Source: VBDM01 sp035651815 (GTDB lineage: Bacteria > Pseudomonadota > Gammaproteobacteria > Burkholderiales > SG8-39). From it: 64,000 bases of DNA. The notes beneath the pieces are model-generated. The model was not told where the DNA came from and ran no database searches. It was given only the letters and a program-made list of their open reading frames with translations. The first letter of the stretch is position 1. Every line of letters begins with the position of its first letter. The translations under genes were made by a program, and so were the position numbers. Below are positions 8,154-16,188 of the stretch, piece by piece. The stretch is taken from NCBI GenBank assembly GCA_035651815.1, contig DASRFB010000077.1, positions 12,696 through 76,695 on the forward strand, in the 5' to 3' direction.

Positions 8154-9095
8154 TCAGCGCGCGCGGGCCAGCACGGCGCGGATCTCGCCGTCGGCATCGG
8201 CACGCGTCTCGACCTCCGCGAGCGCGGGGTTCTTCGCGAGCTGCCGCGCGGTCGCCGGGCCCTGGCCCGCGCCGACCTCGAGCGCGAGCCACGCGCCCGG
8301 CTTCAGGAAGCGCGGCGCCTCGCGCAGGAAGCGCGTGAGCACCGAGATGCCGAACGCTCCGCCGTCGAACGCGAGCCCCGGCTCGAAGCCGGAAATCTCG
8401 CGGTGCATCCCGGGCACCTTCGCCGACGAGATGTAGGGAGGATTGCACGACACGAGGTCGCACCGGCCGAGAAACTCCGGGTCCTGGAACGGCGCGAACA
8501 GGTCGCCTTCCCGGAACTCGACGCGCGACGCGAGCCCGCAATGGCGGGCGTTGAGCCGCGCAAGAGCGACCGCCTCGGCCGACAGGTCGGCGCCCCACAC
8601 GCGCGCCCGCGGCGCGCGGCGCGCGCAGGCGAGCGCGAGATTACCGCAGCCCGTGCACAGGTCGATGACGCGGATCTCCTCGCGCTCGCGCGTGAGCTCG
8701 CCGATCTTGTCGATGAGCGCGCGTCCGAGGATCTCGGTTTCCTTGCGCGGGATCAGCGCCGACGGCCCGGCGAGCAGCTCGAGGCCCATGAACGTCTGCC
8801 GCCCGGTCAGGTGCGCGAGCGGCTCGCCGTCGCGCTTGCGCGCGAGCAGCGCGCGCAGGCGCCCGAGCGCCCCGGCGTCGAGCTCGGGGAGCGCCACGCC
8901 CAGGCAACCCTCGGCGGACACCGGCGTGCCCGCGGCGGTGAGCCACAGAGCCCGCGCCACGGCCTCGGGGGTTTCCTCGGGCTTGTCGGGCAGCGGCGTC
9001 CAGAAGTCCTCGACGTCGGCGAGCACGGCCTGGAACGACGACGGCTCGCCGCCCGGGACGTCGGCGGGTCGGTTCTTGTTCAAGGTGAGGGACAT
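8154..9095 (-). CDS. PrmC/HemK-like N5-glutamine methyltransferase family protein
   Basis: A 313-residue class I SAM-dependent methyltransferase. LTGRQTFMGLELL and PSALIPRKETE (111-121) form the linker region typical of PrmC/HemK, motif I is DLCTGCGNLAL (145-155), and the catalytic NPPY lies at 218-221. The N-terminal ~90 residues are acidic and do not resemble the usual helical release-factor-binding domain, and no prfA lies nearby, so this may be a paralogue that modifies another substrate rather than peptide-release factors. Start ATG at 9095 is backed by AAGGAG nine bases upstream. A 75-base gap separates its end from the amidohydrolase start, so a shared transcript is possible. Confidence 0.8.
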   Translation of the reverse strand: MSLTLNKNRPADVPGGEPSSFQAVLADVEDFWTPLPDKPEETPEAVARALWLTAAGTPVSAEGCLGVALPELDAGALGRLRALLARKRDGEPLAHLTGRQTFMGLELLAGPSALIPRKETEILGRALIDKIGELTREREEIRVIDLCTGCGNLALACARRAPRARVWGADLSAEAVALARLNARHCGLASRVEFREGDLFAPFQDPEFLGRCDLVSCNPPYISSAKVPGMHREISGFEPGLAFDGGAFGISVLTRFLREAPRFLKPGAWLALEVGAGQGPATARQLAKNPALAEVETRADADGEIRAVLARAR

Positions 9096-9241
9096 TTTTC
9101 CGGTCTCCTTGCGCGACCGGTGGATTCTAGGAACGGGCCGCGAACCGCGATGGCGGCCGCACGCGGCCCGCGACAGACCGTTCGGCTCATGGAGCCGTCG
9201 CTCATGCTAATCTGCGGTGGTTCTTCCGCATCGGGCCCTCC

Positions 9242-10105
9242 ATGAATTTCAGCGAACGACGCCGGCGCCTGCGCGCCCTGTTGTCAGGGATGCGCTGCGT
9301 CTACCCGGGTTCCGTGTACGACGCGCTCTCGGCACGCATCGCCGAGGACCTCGGGTTCGAGGCCGGCATGTTCGCCGGCTCGATCGCGTCGCTCGCGGTC
9401 CTCGGCGCGCCCGACCTGGTCGTGCTGACCCTGACCGAGTTCGCCGAGCAGGCGCGCCGGATCTGCCGCGCCGGCGCGCTGCCGCTCATCGTCGACGCCG
9501 ACCACGGCTATGGCAACGCGCTCAACGTGCGCCGCACCGTGGAGGAGCTCGAGAACGCGGGCGTCGCCGCGCTCACGATCGAGGACACGCTGCTGCCCGC
9601 GCCCTTCGGCGGCGGCAAGGACCAGCTCATCTCGATCCCGGAAGCGACCGGCAAGATGCGCGCCGCGCTGTCGGCGCGCGGCGACCCGGGCCTCGTCGTC
9701 GTCGGCCGCACGAGCGCGCTGCCGTTCGCGGGCGTCGAGGAGGCCGTCGCGCGCGCGAAGGCATACGAGGCCGAGGGAGTCGACGCGCTGTTCTTCGTGG
9801 GCATGAAGTCCCGGGCGCAGCTCGACGCGATCGCGCCGCACGTCGGCGTGCCGATCTTCCTCGGCAACGTCGGGCCCGAGCTGATGGATCGCGATTACCT
9901 GGGAAGCCGCGGCGTGCGCGTGTGCCTGCAGGGACACCAGCCGTTCATGGCCGCGGTGCGCGCGGTGCACGAGACGCTGAAGGCGCTGCGCGAAGGGACG
10001 CCGCCCGCGCAGCTCACCGGCGTCGCGGCCGCCGAGGTCATGAAGCGCGCGACGCGGGAGGACGACTACCGTCGCTGGATGCGCGAATTCCTGGGAAGCC
10101 CGTAG
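9242..10105 (+). CDS. isocitrate lyase/PEP-mutase superfamily protein, oxaloacetate decarboxylase-like
   Basis: A 287-residue TIM-barrel protein of the PEP mutase/isocitrate lyase superfamily. The Mg-binding signature DADHGYGNALNV lies at 85-96, IEDT at 113-116 and VVVGRTSAL near 152-160. His232 in LQGHQPF matches the position of the characteristic His of the PA4872-type oxaloacetate decarboxylases, and the usual isocitrate-lyase KKCGH loop is missing. The likely reaction is therefore decarboxylation of oxaloacetate (or a related 2-oxo-dicarboxylate) to pyruvate. Start ATG at 9242 gives the family length. It is divergent from the methyltransferase, with a 146-base shared upstream region; no strong ribosome site is seen before the ATG. 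Confidence 0.8.
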   Translation: MNFSERRRRLRALLSGMRCVYPGSVYDALSARIAEDLGFEAGMFAGSIASLAVLGAPDLVVLTLTEFAEQARRICRAGALPLIVDADHGYGNALNVRRTVEELENAGVAALTIEDTLLPAPFGGGKDQLISIPEATGKMRAALSARGDPGLVVVGRTSALPFAGVEEAVARAKAYEAEGVDALFFVGMKSRAQLDAIAPHVGVPIFLGNVGPELMDRDYLGSRGVRVCLQGHQPFMAAVRAVHETLKALREGTPPAQLTGVAAAEVMKRATREDDYRRWMREFLGSP

Positions 10106-10111
10106 CGAAAG

Positions 10112-10441
10112 CTACTGCAGCGTGCGGGCGAAGGTCCTTCCCGGCAGCACTTCGAGCGCTTCCGGACGCTCGCTCACGATATCGGAGACGATGCCGCCGA
10201 GGGCCTCGCCGATCTCGTTCTGGTATTCCTGGCTGATGGGCTTGGCGAAATCGACGTCGGTGATGAAGATCTGCGCGTCGGTGTCACTGATGTCCATGCC
10301 CGGCGGCAGATCGGCGCGTCCGCCCAGCGAGAAGCACAGCAGCTCCGGGTACGTGCGGAACAGCACGTGCACCAGCACCGCGAAGCCCTCCTCGACCCGG
10401 CGGAGCTGAGGGCTCAGCTGTTCGATTTGGAGCGTTTTCAT
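10112..10441 (-). CDS. small protein of unknown function (RPE-GRTF family, copy 1)
   Basis: A 109-residue soluble protein I do not recognise. It is acidic, predicted mixed helix and strand, with no signal or membrane segment. Its end, RPEALEVLPGRTFARTL, matches the C-terminal part of another small protein in this window (21680-22042: RPEMLDLLSGRTFSRTL), so the two are paralogues with a shared functional tail. Start: ATG at 10441 behind a strong AAAGGAGA seven bases upstream; an in-frame extension to 10543 has no ribosome site and odd composition. It lies tail-to-tail with the decarboxylase gene, six bases apart, and has a long non-coding region upstream, so it is probably made from its own promoter. 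Confidence 0.7.
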   Translation of the reverse strand: MKTLQIEQLSPQLRRVEEGFAVLVHVLFRTYPELLCFSLGGRADLPPGMDISDTDAQIFITDVDFAKPISQEYQNEIGEALGGIVSDIVSERPEALEVLPGRTFARTLQ

Positions 10442-10813
10442 CGTCGTCTCCTTTCGAGCGTCCCGACCGCGGAGGCGTGACGTATTCCACGCGCCTCCCG
10501 ATTCCGATCCTTGCGCTTGCCTAACGAGCAAGCTCCGTTCCACGAATACACCGGAATTTGACGGCGATGGCCCGGACGGCGGTGGGCTGCCGCGGGACGC
10601 GGCCCATTGCGTGCGGCTAAGGGGCTGTTTCGGAACGCGAAGAATATGACGAATCGATGCGCAAAAAGGCCCGCCGGCCGGTCATTGGTCCCGGTGTGAG
10701 GGTGTCGGAAAGAGCCCGCTCACTGGCGAATGGACAACTTTGCCGACGGTCTCTGCAAGACTGCGCCTCTGTCGTTGCGCACCGACAGCGCGCCCGGCGA
10801 TTCGGCTACGGAG
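10442..10813. other. 372-base non-coding stretch with hairpins
   Basis: No convincing gene is seen. It is the 5' region of the small minus-strand gene ending at 10441 and the 3' flank of the minus-strand cupin at 10814. Three inverted repeats stand out: GGAGGCG with CGCCTCC at 10471-10498, GCTTGC with GCAAGC around a 7-base loop near 10515-10533, and GCCGCG-GGA-CGCGGC at 10589-10603. Any of them could end the cupin transcript or shape the leader of the small gene. None has a T-run. Confidence 0.4.
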
Positions 10814-11284
10814 CTAGCCCTCCGGCGCGGGATGAATGTCGTCGACCCAGCGTACCTGCTCGGGTTGCTCCACCACCGGGATGTCGAGGTTCACGACCAC
10901 CGGCTCCTGGCCGCTGCGCACGAGCACGCACGAGAGCGGCTGCTCGTCGCTCGCGTTGATCTCCTGGTGCGGCACGTACGGCGGCACATAGATGAAATCG
11001 CCGGGACCCGCCTCGGCGACGAACTCGAGGCGGTCGCCCCAGCGCATGCGCGCGCGTCCGCTCACGACGTAGATGACGCTCTCGACCGGTCCGTGATGAT
11101 GCGCGCCGGTCTTCGCTTTCGGGTGGATCACGACGGTGCCGGCCCAGAGCTTCTCGGCGCCCGCGCGTGCGTGCGTGATCGCCGCGGCGCGGTTCATGCC
11201 CGGGGTCTGCGGCGTGTTCACGTCGAGCTCGCCCGAGCGCACGACGCGCACGCCGTGGTGCTTCCATTTCGATTCATCGTTCAT
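10814..11284 (-). CDS. cupin-domain protein
   Basis: A 156-residue cytoplasmic cupin. The metal motif is TGAHHHGPVESVIYVVSGRARM (HHH with the downstream Glu) and motif 2 is AGPGDFIYVPPYVPHQEINA with the fourth ligand His. Such stand-alone cupins with a ligand-rich first motif bind Fe, Mn or Ni and act as dioxygenases, isomerases or sensors; the substrate is unknown. GMNRAAAITHARAGAEKLWAG before the barrel is a segment common to a subgroup of bacterial cupins annotated only by domain. ATG at 11284 is the likely start. The gene is monocistronic on the minus strand and diverges from the membrane-protein/ATPase pair that begins at 11441. Confidence 0.82.
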   Translation of the reverse strand: MNDESKWKHHGVRVVRSGELDVNTPQTPGMNRAAAITHARAGAEKLWAGTVVIHPKAKTGAHHHGPVESVIYVVSGRARMRWGDRLEFVAEAGPGDFIYVPPYVPHQEINASDEQPLSCVLVRSGQEPVVVNLDIPVVEQPEQVRWVDDIHPAPEG

Positions 11285-11373
11285 TAGCGCGTCAGTATAT
11301 TCCCGGGCCGACGTTCACATGGCCGCCGGCAGGGCATTTTATCGCGCGGGACGGTGCGCCCGCGCGGCGGCGC

Positions 11374-11379
11374 TATACT
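11374..11379 (+). promoter_or_regulatory. possible -10 element before the membrane-protein/ATPase pair
   Basis: TATACT (five of six to the sigma-70 -10 consensus) lies 61 bases before the ATG at 11441, in the divergent gap between the cupin and the ATPase pair. There is no convincing -35 hexamer 17 bases upstream, so the call is weak. Confidence 0.3.
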
Positions 11380-11440
11380 TGGCCCAGAGGGCGCCGCAGC
11401 GCCATAGCGTTTGCATCGCCGTCATCATAAGGGCAGACGA

Positions 11441-11869
11441 ATGTCTCCACCGGCTGAATCCGAAGGATCGAGATCCGCGGTAGCCGCGATCGGTCGACAA
11501 GGCCAGGAGGCGCAAAAGGGCCTTCGCGAGATCATCGGAATCTGGAAGAAATTCCGCGAGGATCGCGAGCCTTCGATCCGGATACTGACGCTGATGGCCA
11601 CCGTCGTGGGCTTCTTCGCCCTGCTGGTGCTGATCGTCCTCGTCATCGAATGTCTGGCCAAGGTTCCGTTCGGCCAGCCCGTGCAGGTCGAAGGCTATAA
11701 ATGGTGCTTGATGGGGAGCCTCGGCCTGTTCTTCGCGAATTCGCTGCCAGTCGTGATCAAGCTCACCGCACGTGCGCCCGCCCTCGAATTGGCGGAAGGA
11801 TTCGAGAACATCTATCGCCAGAAACACGGCTCGAGCTCTCCCTCGAAGAATGCCGAACAGCAACAATAA
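11441..11869 (+). CDS. small two-helix membrane protein, partner of the ParA-like ATPase
   Basis: A 142-residue protein of unknown function. The N-terminal ~45 residues are charged and helical (QGQEAQKGLREIIGIWKKF), then two membrane helices are seen at about 49-73 and 86-107, followed by a short hydrophilic tail rich in Ser and Gln. Start: ATG at 11441 with AAGGG about seven bases upstream; an in-frame TTG at 11411 is less likely. Its end overlaps the start of the next gene by 20 bases, so the two are translationally coupled and probably form one membrane complex. Base composition is visibly less GC-rich than the surrounding genes, which fits transfer of the pair from elsewhere. Confidence 0.7.
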   Translation: MSPPAESEGSRSAVAAIGRQGQEAQKGLREIIGIWKKFREDREPSIRILTLMATVVGFFALLVLIVLVIECLAKVPFGQPVQVEGYKWCLMGSLGLFFANSLPVVIKLTARAPALELAEGFENIYRQKHGSSSPSKNAEQQQ

Positions 11870-13142
11870 ATATCGCAGCGTCGCCTTCGTGAGCGGTAAG
11901 GGTGGAGTGGGGAAGACCACCCTCGCCACGAACTTCGCATTCCTGGTCGGCACATCGGGCACGCCGGTGCTAGTCATAGACCTGGACTTCCACAACATGG
12001 GCTGTACCGGCGTATTCGCCTCACAAGGTGAGTTATCGGGTGCCAATGCGAAGGATCTGCTGCGCCTGGAGCAGGTCGATTCCGCGAATCCGAAGCTGGT
12101 ACGCGTGGCTCCGAACGTATGGCTACTCCCGGCGTCGTTGTTTGCGGAAGTGCAGCACGACTGGGATGCAATCTTCGATAATCCACGACTGATGAGCGCG
12201 CGACTCGGCTGCCTGTTCGACTATTTCGCGCGCAGGGACGGGATTGGCTGCTTCGTTCTCGACTGTCATGGCGGTATCGATGCGACCAGCATTGCGTCGG
12301 CCGGGATCTGCCACCATACTCTGGTGGTCACCGAGGCCGATACGGTCACGTTCGCCGGCACGCTCGGGTTGATCGATACGTATTACGAGTACTATGCCGG
12401 ATCCGATCTCAAGCCGAACATCGAATACATCGTCAACCGGATACCGCCGAAGTACCGCTGGAAGGACTTGGACCGTGTCTACGGCGACTATCTGGGCCGG
12501 CACCTTGCGCGTTTCACCGCGAGCGGCGGCATCCTCGCCTACATTCCCACAGAGAACTATGTCGCCGACACTTTCGGTGACTATCCTTTTCAAGCCGAGC
12601 TGGCGCCTTCCGCGCTGTTTACGCGCAAGATCGAGCTTATGATTTGCCGGCTGTTCGATCCGGCGAGTCCCACATTGGTCGCGAAGAAGATTCGTAGGCA
12701 TTGCGCGTCGCCGCGTCGGGCTCGCAAGACATACCGCGCCATCACGTCGCGCGAATCGAAGAATATCCGGGCCGTGGTGGCGTCCTATGGAGTATCCTCT
12801 TTCATCTTTCTGCTCTTGCTTCCCTTCTCGATACTGATCGCAACCCTCACGGACGGAAAACCCAACGACTACGCGGGCCCGGGAGCGGTGGCGTTCTGGG
12901 GCTTGGTGATGTTGTTCTACTACTTCGCTATTTGGAACAGCTGCCTGTATTTTCGCGACCGGCTCAATTTGCAAAAGAGACTGCTCCGGCTTTGTCCGCG
13001 CATGAGGACGATCTGGGCGCGCTTCGCGCTCTGGAAAGTGCGCACCTTGTATTACGCGACGCTTTCGGGCGTGGTATTCCCGATCATTATTTTGGGTGTC
13101 GTCCTGATCGGCGTGTTCGCCGCCGACATGTACAAGTACTGA
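11850..13142 (+). CDS. ParA/MinD-type P-loop ATPase with C-terminal membrane domain
   Basis: A 430-residue protein. The N-terminal ~270 residues are a deviant-Walker ATPase: KGGVGKTT at 17-24 with the signature Lys17, A' motif LVIDLDFHN at 41-49, and Walker B CFVLDCHGG at 134-142. Members of this class dimerise on ATP and position or recruit other proteins. Unlike MinD or ParA, it ends not in an amphipathic tip but in a true membrane part: helices near 314-334, 344-367 and 400-425. It also differs from BY-kinases, where the membrane part comes first. Start: ATG at 11850, since the KGG motif follows after a normal short leader; a longer frame from 11772 would read through the upstream gene. 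Stop is 12 bases before the next gene. Codon use is less GC-biased than its neighbours. Function unknown; see findings. Confidence 0.75.
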   Translation: MPNSNNKYRSVAFVSGKGGVGKTTLATNFAFLVGTSGTPVLVIDLDFHNMGCTGVFASQGELSGANAKDLLRLEQVDSANPKLVRVAPNVWLLPASLFAEVQHDWDAIFDNPRLMSARLGCLFDYFARRDGIGCFVLDCHGGIDATSIASAGICHHTLVVTEADTVTFAGTLGLIDTYYEYYAGSDLKPNIEYIVNRIPPKYRWKDLDRVYGDYLGRHLARFTASGGILAYIPTENYVADTFGDYPFQAELAPSALFTRKIELMICRLFDPASPTLVAKKIRRHCASPRRARKTYRAITSRESKNIRAVVASYGVSSFIFLLLLPFSILIATLTDGKPNDYAGPGAVAFWGLVMLFYYFAIWNSCLYFRDRLNLQKRLLRLCPRMRTIWARFALWKVRTLYYATLSGVVFPIIILGVVLIGVFAADMYKY

Positions 13143-13154
13143 ACGGCTCACGGC

Positions 13155-14036
13155 ATGCCGTTCGCCACGATCAACGGGATCCGCGTCCATTACGCCGTCC
13201 AGGGCGCGGGACCGCACCTGCTGATGTTCGCGCCGGGCGGCTGGCGCTCGGTGATGTCGCGCTGGACCGCCGCCGGCGGCAAGGAGGCGTTCGGCGAGAT
13301 GGACGGCCTCGCGACGCTCTCGCGCCACTTCACCACGATCGCCTACGACCGCCGCGAGTGCGGCCTGTCGGGCGGGCGCGTCGAGCCGCTCGGCTGGGAT
13401 CTGTACGTCGCCGAGGCCAAGGCGCTGCTCGATCTCGCCGGCGCGCGGCGCGCCTGGGTGCTCGGCTCGTGCATGGGCGCCTCCCTCGCGCTCGCGTTCG
13501 CGGCTCGCCACCCGCAGGCCTGCCTCGGCCTGCTGCTGCACTGGCCCGTGGGCGGCTATCTCTGGATGAAGAAGGGCCACGGCTTCTTCGAGCGCCACAT
13601 CGAGTTCGTGCGCGCGAACGGCCTCGCGGCGGTCGTCGCGCGGGCGCCGAAGGGCGAGAACTTCTGGTACGACCCCGAGATCGGGCCGTGGGGCTCGCCG
13701 GCCGCGGTCTATCCCGAGTTCGCCGCCGAGCTCGCGCGTCAGGACGTCGGCCGCTACCTCGAGATCTGCGCGCAGAGCCGCGACGCGATCTTCAACGACA
13801 CCATGCCCTCGGGCGCGAGCGGCGAGGAGCTGATGCGCATGGACGTGCCCGCGCTCATCCTGTCGGGCGCCGACACCCGCCACACGGTGTCGGCGGCGTG
13901 GGCGCTGAAGGAGCTGATGCCGCGTGCCCAGTTCTGGGACGTGCTGCCGCCGGGCCAGAACGGCGCCAACGTGCTCGAGCAGATCCTGCGCTTCGTGTCG
14001 CCTCAGCGCGACAAGGTCGCGATCGCCCGCTCGTAG
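13155..14036 (+). CDS. alpha/beta-hydrolase-fold protein with Cys at the nucleophile position
   Basis: A 293-residue cytoplasmic protein with the alpha/beta-hydrolase fold: GPHLLMFAPGG near 19-29 (oxyanion loop), TTIAYDRRECGLSGG (60-74) and the elbow VLGSCMGASLA, where the residue in the nucleophile place is Cys106 instead of Ser. The acid would be Asp in LSGADTRHT. At the place where the catalytic His is expected the sequence reads VLPPGQNGANVLEQ, with no His, so the usual triad is incomplete. It may be a non-catalytic or altered member, or use another His (ADTRH). Start ATG at 13155. It follows the ATPase gene by 12 bases, yet its GC-rich codon use matches the rest of the chromosome. Its last 34 bases overlap the end of the convergent binding-protein gene. 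Confidence 0.75.
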   Translation: MPFATINGIRVHYAVQGAGPHLLMFAPGGWRSVMSRWTAAGGKEAFGEMDGLATLSRHFTTIAYDRRECGLSGGRVEPLGWDLYVAEAKALLDLAGARRAWVLGSCMGASLALAFAARHPQACLGLLLHWPVGGYLWMKKGHGFFERHIEFVRANGLAAVVARAPKGENFWYDPEIGPWGSPAAVYPEFAAELARQDVGRYLEICAQSRDAIFNDTMPSGASGEELMRMDVPALILSGADTRHTVSAAWALKELMPRAQFWDVLPPGQNGANVLEQILRFVSPQRDKVAIARS

Positions 14037-14983
14037 TACGACAGGTCGACGTAGTGCTCGGGCGCGGGCGCCGGACGGCCGCCGCCTTCGATCTCCTGCC
14101 GGAGCGCGAGCATGTTCCGGAATCCCTGCATGTCGAAGCGCGCGTCGGGCGTGAACCCGGCCGCGGGATCGGCGAGCTGCCGATAGGTGCGGGCCGCCAC
14201 CTCGGGCGTGATCTTCAGCTCGCGCTGGAGCATCGCGACGCACTCGTCGCGGTGGCGCGGATCGAGCACCCAGCGCAGCGACTCGACGTAGGCGGCGATG
14301 TAGCGCTCGAGCAGGCCGCGGTTGCGCTCGGCCCAGGCGCGCAGGCCGAAGGCGCCGTTCGCCTGGTAAGGCCCCAGCGCGTCGACGGGGTTGCCGAGGC
14401 TCTTCATCCCCATGGCCTCGGCCTGGATCGTATACGGCAGATTGAGAATCGCCGCGGCATTGGCCGGATCCGCGGCCATCGCCTTCAGTCGCAGCTCCCC
14501 GCGGCCGACCGGCTTCACCGTGTAGTCGCGGCTCTCGAGCAGGCCGTGCTTGCGCAGCATCTTCTTCGCGAGCAGCGCGTACGCGGTGTTCGGTGCGTCG
14601 ACGACCAGCACGCGGCCGCGCAGGTCGGCGAAGGAGCCGATGCCCGGCTGCACGAAGAACTGGTTCATGCCGCTGTCGCCGCCGGTCACGATGACGACGT
14701 CGCGGCCGCCGTCGGCCATCGCCACGGCGTTGTCGACCGCCGCGTGCACGACGTCGAACTCGCCCGCGGCGAGGCCCGCGCGCTGCTTGGTCGAGTTCTC
14801 GGTGAACGACAGGCGCACCGCGAGCCCGCGTGCGGCGAAGATGCCCTTCTCCACGCCGGCGTGGAGCGCCAGCGACTTTGCGTTGGGGAACGCGTTGACG
14901 CGGACGACGTCCGGATCGGCGGCGCCGGCCGCGCCCGTCGCGAGCGCCGCCGCGAAGGCGGCGGCGAGGAGGAGCGCTCGCAT
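14003..14983 (-). CDS. SsuA/NMT1-like ABC transporter substrate-binding protein
   Basis: A 326-residue exported protein with signal peptide 1-22 (GAAGAADPD). The pattern VRVNAFPNAKSLALHAGVEKGIFAARGLAVRL is that of SsuA/ThiY/NMT1-type periplasmic receptors for sulfonates, pyrimidine precursors or related organic ions, and QRAGLAAGEFDVVHAAVDNAVAM is the ligand-loop region. No permease or ATPase gene is adjacent, so it is an orphan receptor. Start is ATG 14983, eight bases after the stop of the exported methyltransferase gene, so the two share a transcript. Its 3' end overlaps the convergent hydrolase. Ligand cannot be inferred. Confidence 0.8.
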   Translation of the reverse strand: MRALLLAAAFAAALATGAAGAADPDVVRVNAFPNAKSLALHAGVEKGIFAARGLAVRLSFTENSTKQRAGLAAGEFDVVHAAVDNAVAMADGGRDVVIVTGGDSGMNQFFVQPGIGSFADLRGRVLVVDAPNTAYALLAKKMLRKHGLLESRDYTVKPVGRGELRLKAMAADPANAAAILNLPYTIQAEAMGMKSLGNPVDALGPYQANGAFGLRAWAERNRGLLERYIAAYVESLRWVLDPRHRDECVAMLQRELKITPEVAARTYRQLADPAAGFTPDARFDMQGFRNMLALRQEIEGGGRPAPAPEHYVDLSYYERAIATLSR

Positions 14984-14991
14984 GCCGGGGC

Positions 14992-15810
14992 TCAGCGGCT
15001 CGCGCTCCAGCGCTCGCTTTTCGCGCCGGACTTCACGGTGCCCTGGATCCCCTTGTCGCCGACGCGCCCCCGGTACTCGGCGCCGCCGGCGGTGAAGCTG
15101 ATCTGATCGCCGCGCAGCTTGCCGCGCTGGACCGGCGACGACTTGCCGCCCGAGCTCAGCGTGCCGCTCACCGTCTGGTACGTCTGCCGCAGCGTCAGCT
15201 CGCCCTGGCCCGTCTTCCACACGCCCTCGACGTGCGCCGGCACGATCCACAGGTACGCGGTGCAGTACGAGCTGCAGCCGAGCTCGGCCGTCTCGTCGGG
15301 TTCCCAGTCGCCCATGCGGAAGGTGTTGGAGACGACGCGCGTGCCGGGCTTCAGATTGAGAATCGTCGGCCGCAGCCGCAGGTTGATGTCGGTGAGCAGG
15401 AACATCGTGATCACCGTGGCGCGCGACAGATCGGTCTTGAACAGGTCGGCCTTCTCGAACTTGGCCCGGTCCGACACGCCCGCCTCCTTCGCGTTGCGGC
15501 GCGACAGCTCGACCATGTCGGGGTTGTACTCGATGCCGAGCGCGTGCGCGCCGCGCTTGGCCGCGCCGATCACGGTGCGGCCGTCTCCCGAGCCGAGGTC
15601 CATGACGAAGTCCTTCGGGGTGACCTTCGCCATATCGAGCATCTTCTGCACCAGCGCCTCGGGCGTCGGCACCCAGACGACGTCCTTCCCCTGCTGGCCA
15701 ACCTCGGGCTGAAACTGACTCTGGGTCGCGGTCTGCGCCAGTGCACCGGCCGGAACCGCGAGAACGAGCAACGCGACGGCCCACCGCCGCGCGAAACGCC
15801 ATGCGGTCAT
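14992..15810 (-). CDS. exported class I SAM-dependent methyltransferase-like protein
   Basis: A 272-residue protein with a clear signal peptide (1-26, cut after ALA in PAGALAQTA) followed by a Rossmann-type methyltransferase domain: VMDLGSGDGRTVIGAAKRG with motif I at 71-79 and an acidic ribose-binding residue in LGIEYNPDMVELS. After residue ~190 comes a beta-rich tail (LTLRQTYQTVSGTLSSGG, IQGTVKSGAKSERWSASR) of unknown fold. SAM is a cytosolic cofactor, so the export signal is odd; the protein may be membrane-tethered in the cytosol by an uncleaved helix, or may use the fold for another ligand. Start ATG at 15810 is backed by AGGAG. It is followed directly by the SsuA-like gene. Confidence 0.78.
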   Translation of the reverse strand: MTAWRFARRWAVALLVLAVPAGALAQTATQSQFQPEVGQQGKDVVWVPTPEALVQKMLDMAKVTPKDFVMDLGSGDGRTVIGAAKRGAHALGIEYNPDMVELSRRNAKEAGVSDRAKFEKADLFKTDLSRATVITMFLLTDINLRLRPTILNLKPGTRVVSNTFRMGDWEPDETAELGCSSYCTAYLWIVPAHVEGVWKTGQGELTLRQTYQTVSGTLSSGGKSSPVQRGKLRGDQISFTAGGAEYRGRVGDKGIQGTVKSGAKSERWSASR

Positions 15811-15921
15811 GCTGATCTCCTGGTTAGTGGGCGCTCGATGACACCCGTGGCGCGGCGACTGCCCGCGCAGGCCGTATGTTACTCGACCCGGCCCGCGACG
15901 ACGCTCGCCGGTCGCGCGCCC

Positions 15922-15948
15922 AAAAAAACAGCCGCGCGGCGCGGCTGT
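15922..15948 (-). terminator. intrinsic terminator of the CsbD-like gene
   Basis: Read on the minus strand: a perfect nine-pair stem ACAGCCGCG/CGCGGCTGT (15928-15948) with a three-base loop, followed by seven T (15922-15928). It lies 17 bases past the stop of the CsbD-like gene and also shields the divergently placed methyltransferase leader from read-through. Confidence 0.85.
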
Positions 15949-15965
15949 CGGAAGGAGCGGCTCGC

Positions 15966-16163
15966 CTAGCCTTCGCGGCCGGAATCCTCCGGGTCCCGGT
16001 CGAGGTCGTCGCGCGCGTCGCCGTACGACTTCTGAACCTTGCCCGCCGCCTGCTTGGCGACACCCTTCACCTGCTGCTTGCGGTTCTTCACCAGCTTGCC
16101 CGCCTTTTCCTGCGCCTTACCCGCGACTTGCTTCGCGCGGCCCTTCACCTGGTCCTTGTTCAC
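15966..16163 (-). CDS. CsbD-like stress protein (copy 1)
   Basis: A 65-residue, highly charged protein of the CsbD/YjbJ family, small stress-induced proteins of unknown mechanism. It shows the internal repeat of the family: QVKGRAKQVAGKAQEKAGKL and QQVKGVAKQAAGKVQKSYG, two amphipathic helical units. Start is GTG at 16163 behind AGGAG six bases upstream (minus-strand reading AGGAGACCGAG). The gene stands alone, with a strong hairpin upstream (16189-16218) and an intrinsic terminator downstream, as expected for an independently induced stress gene. A second member lies at 24343-24525. Family call is good; molecular role is not known. Confidence 0.82.
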   Translation of the reverse strand: MNKDQVKGRAKQVAGKAQEKAGKLVKNRKQQVKGVAKQAAGKVQKSYGDARDDLDRDPEDSGREG

Positions 16164-16188
16164 CTCGGTCTCCTGAAAAGATTCGTGG

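Noticed and set aside
12123..14243. 706-codon antisense frame over the ATPase and hydrolase genes
   Set aside because: Same reasoning: it covers two well-supported genes and reads as low-complexity Arg/Ala sequence.
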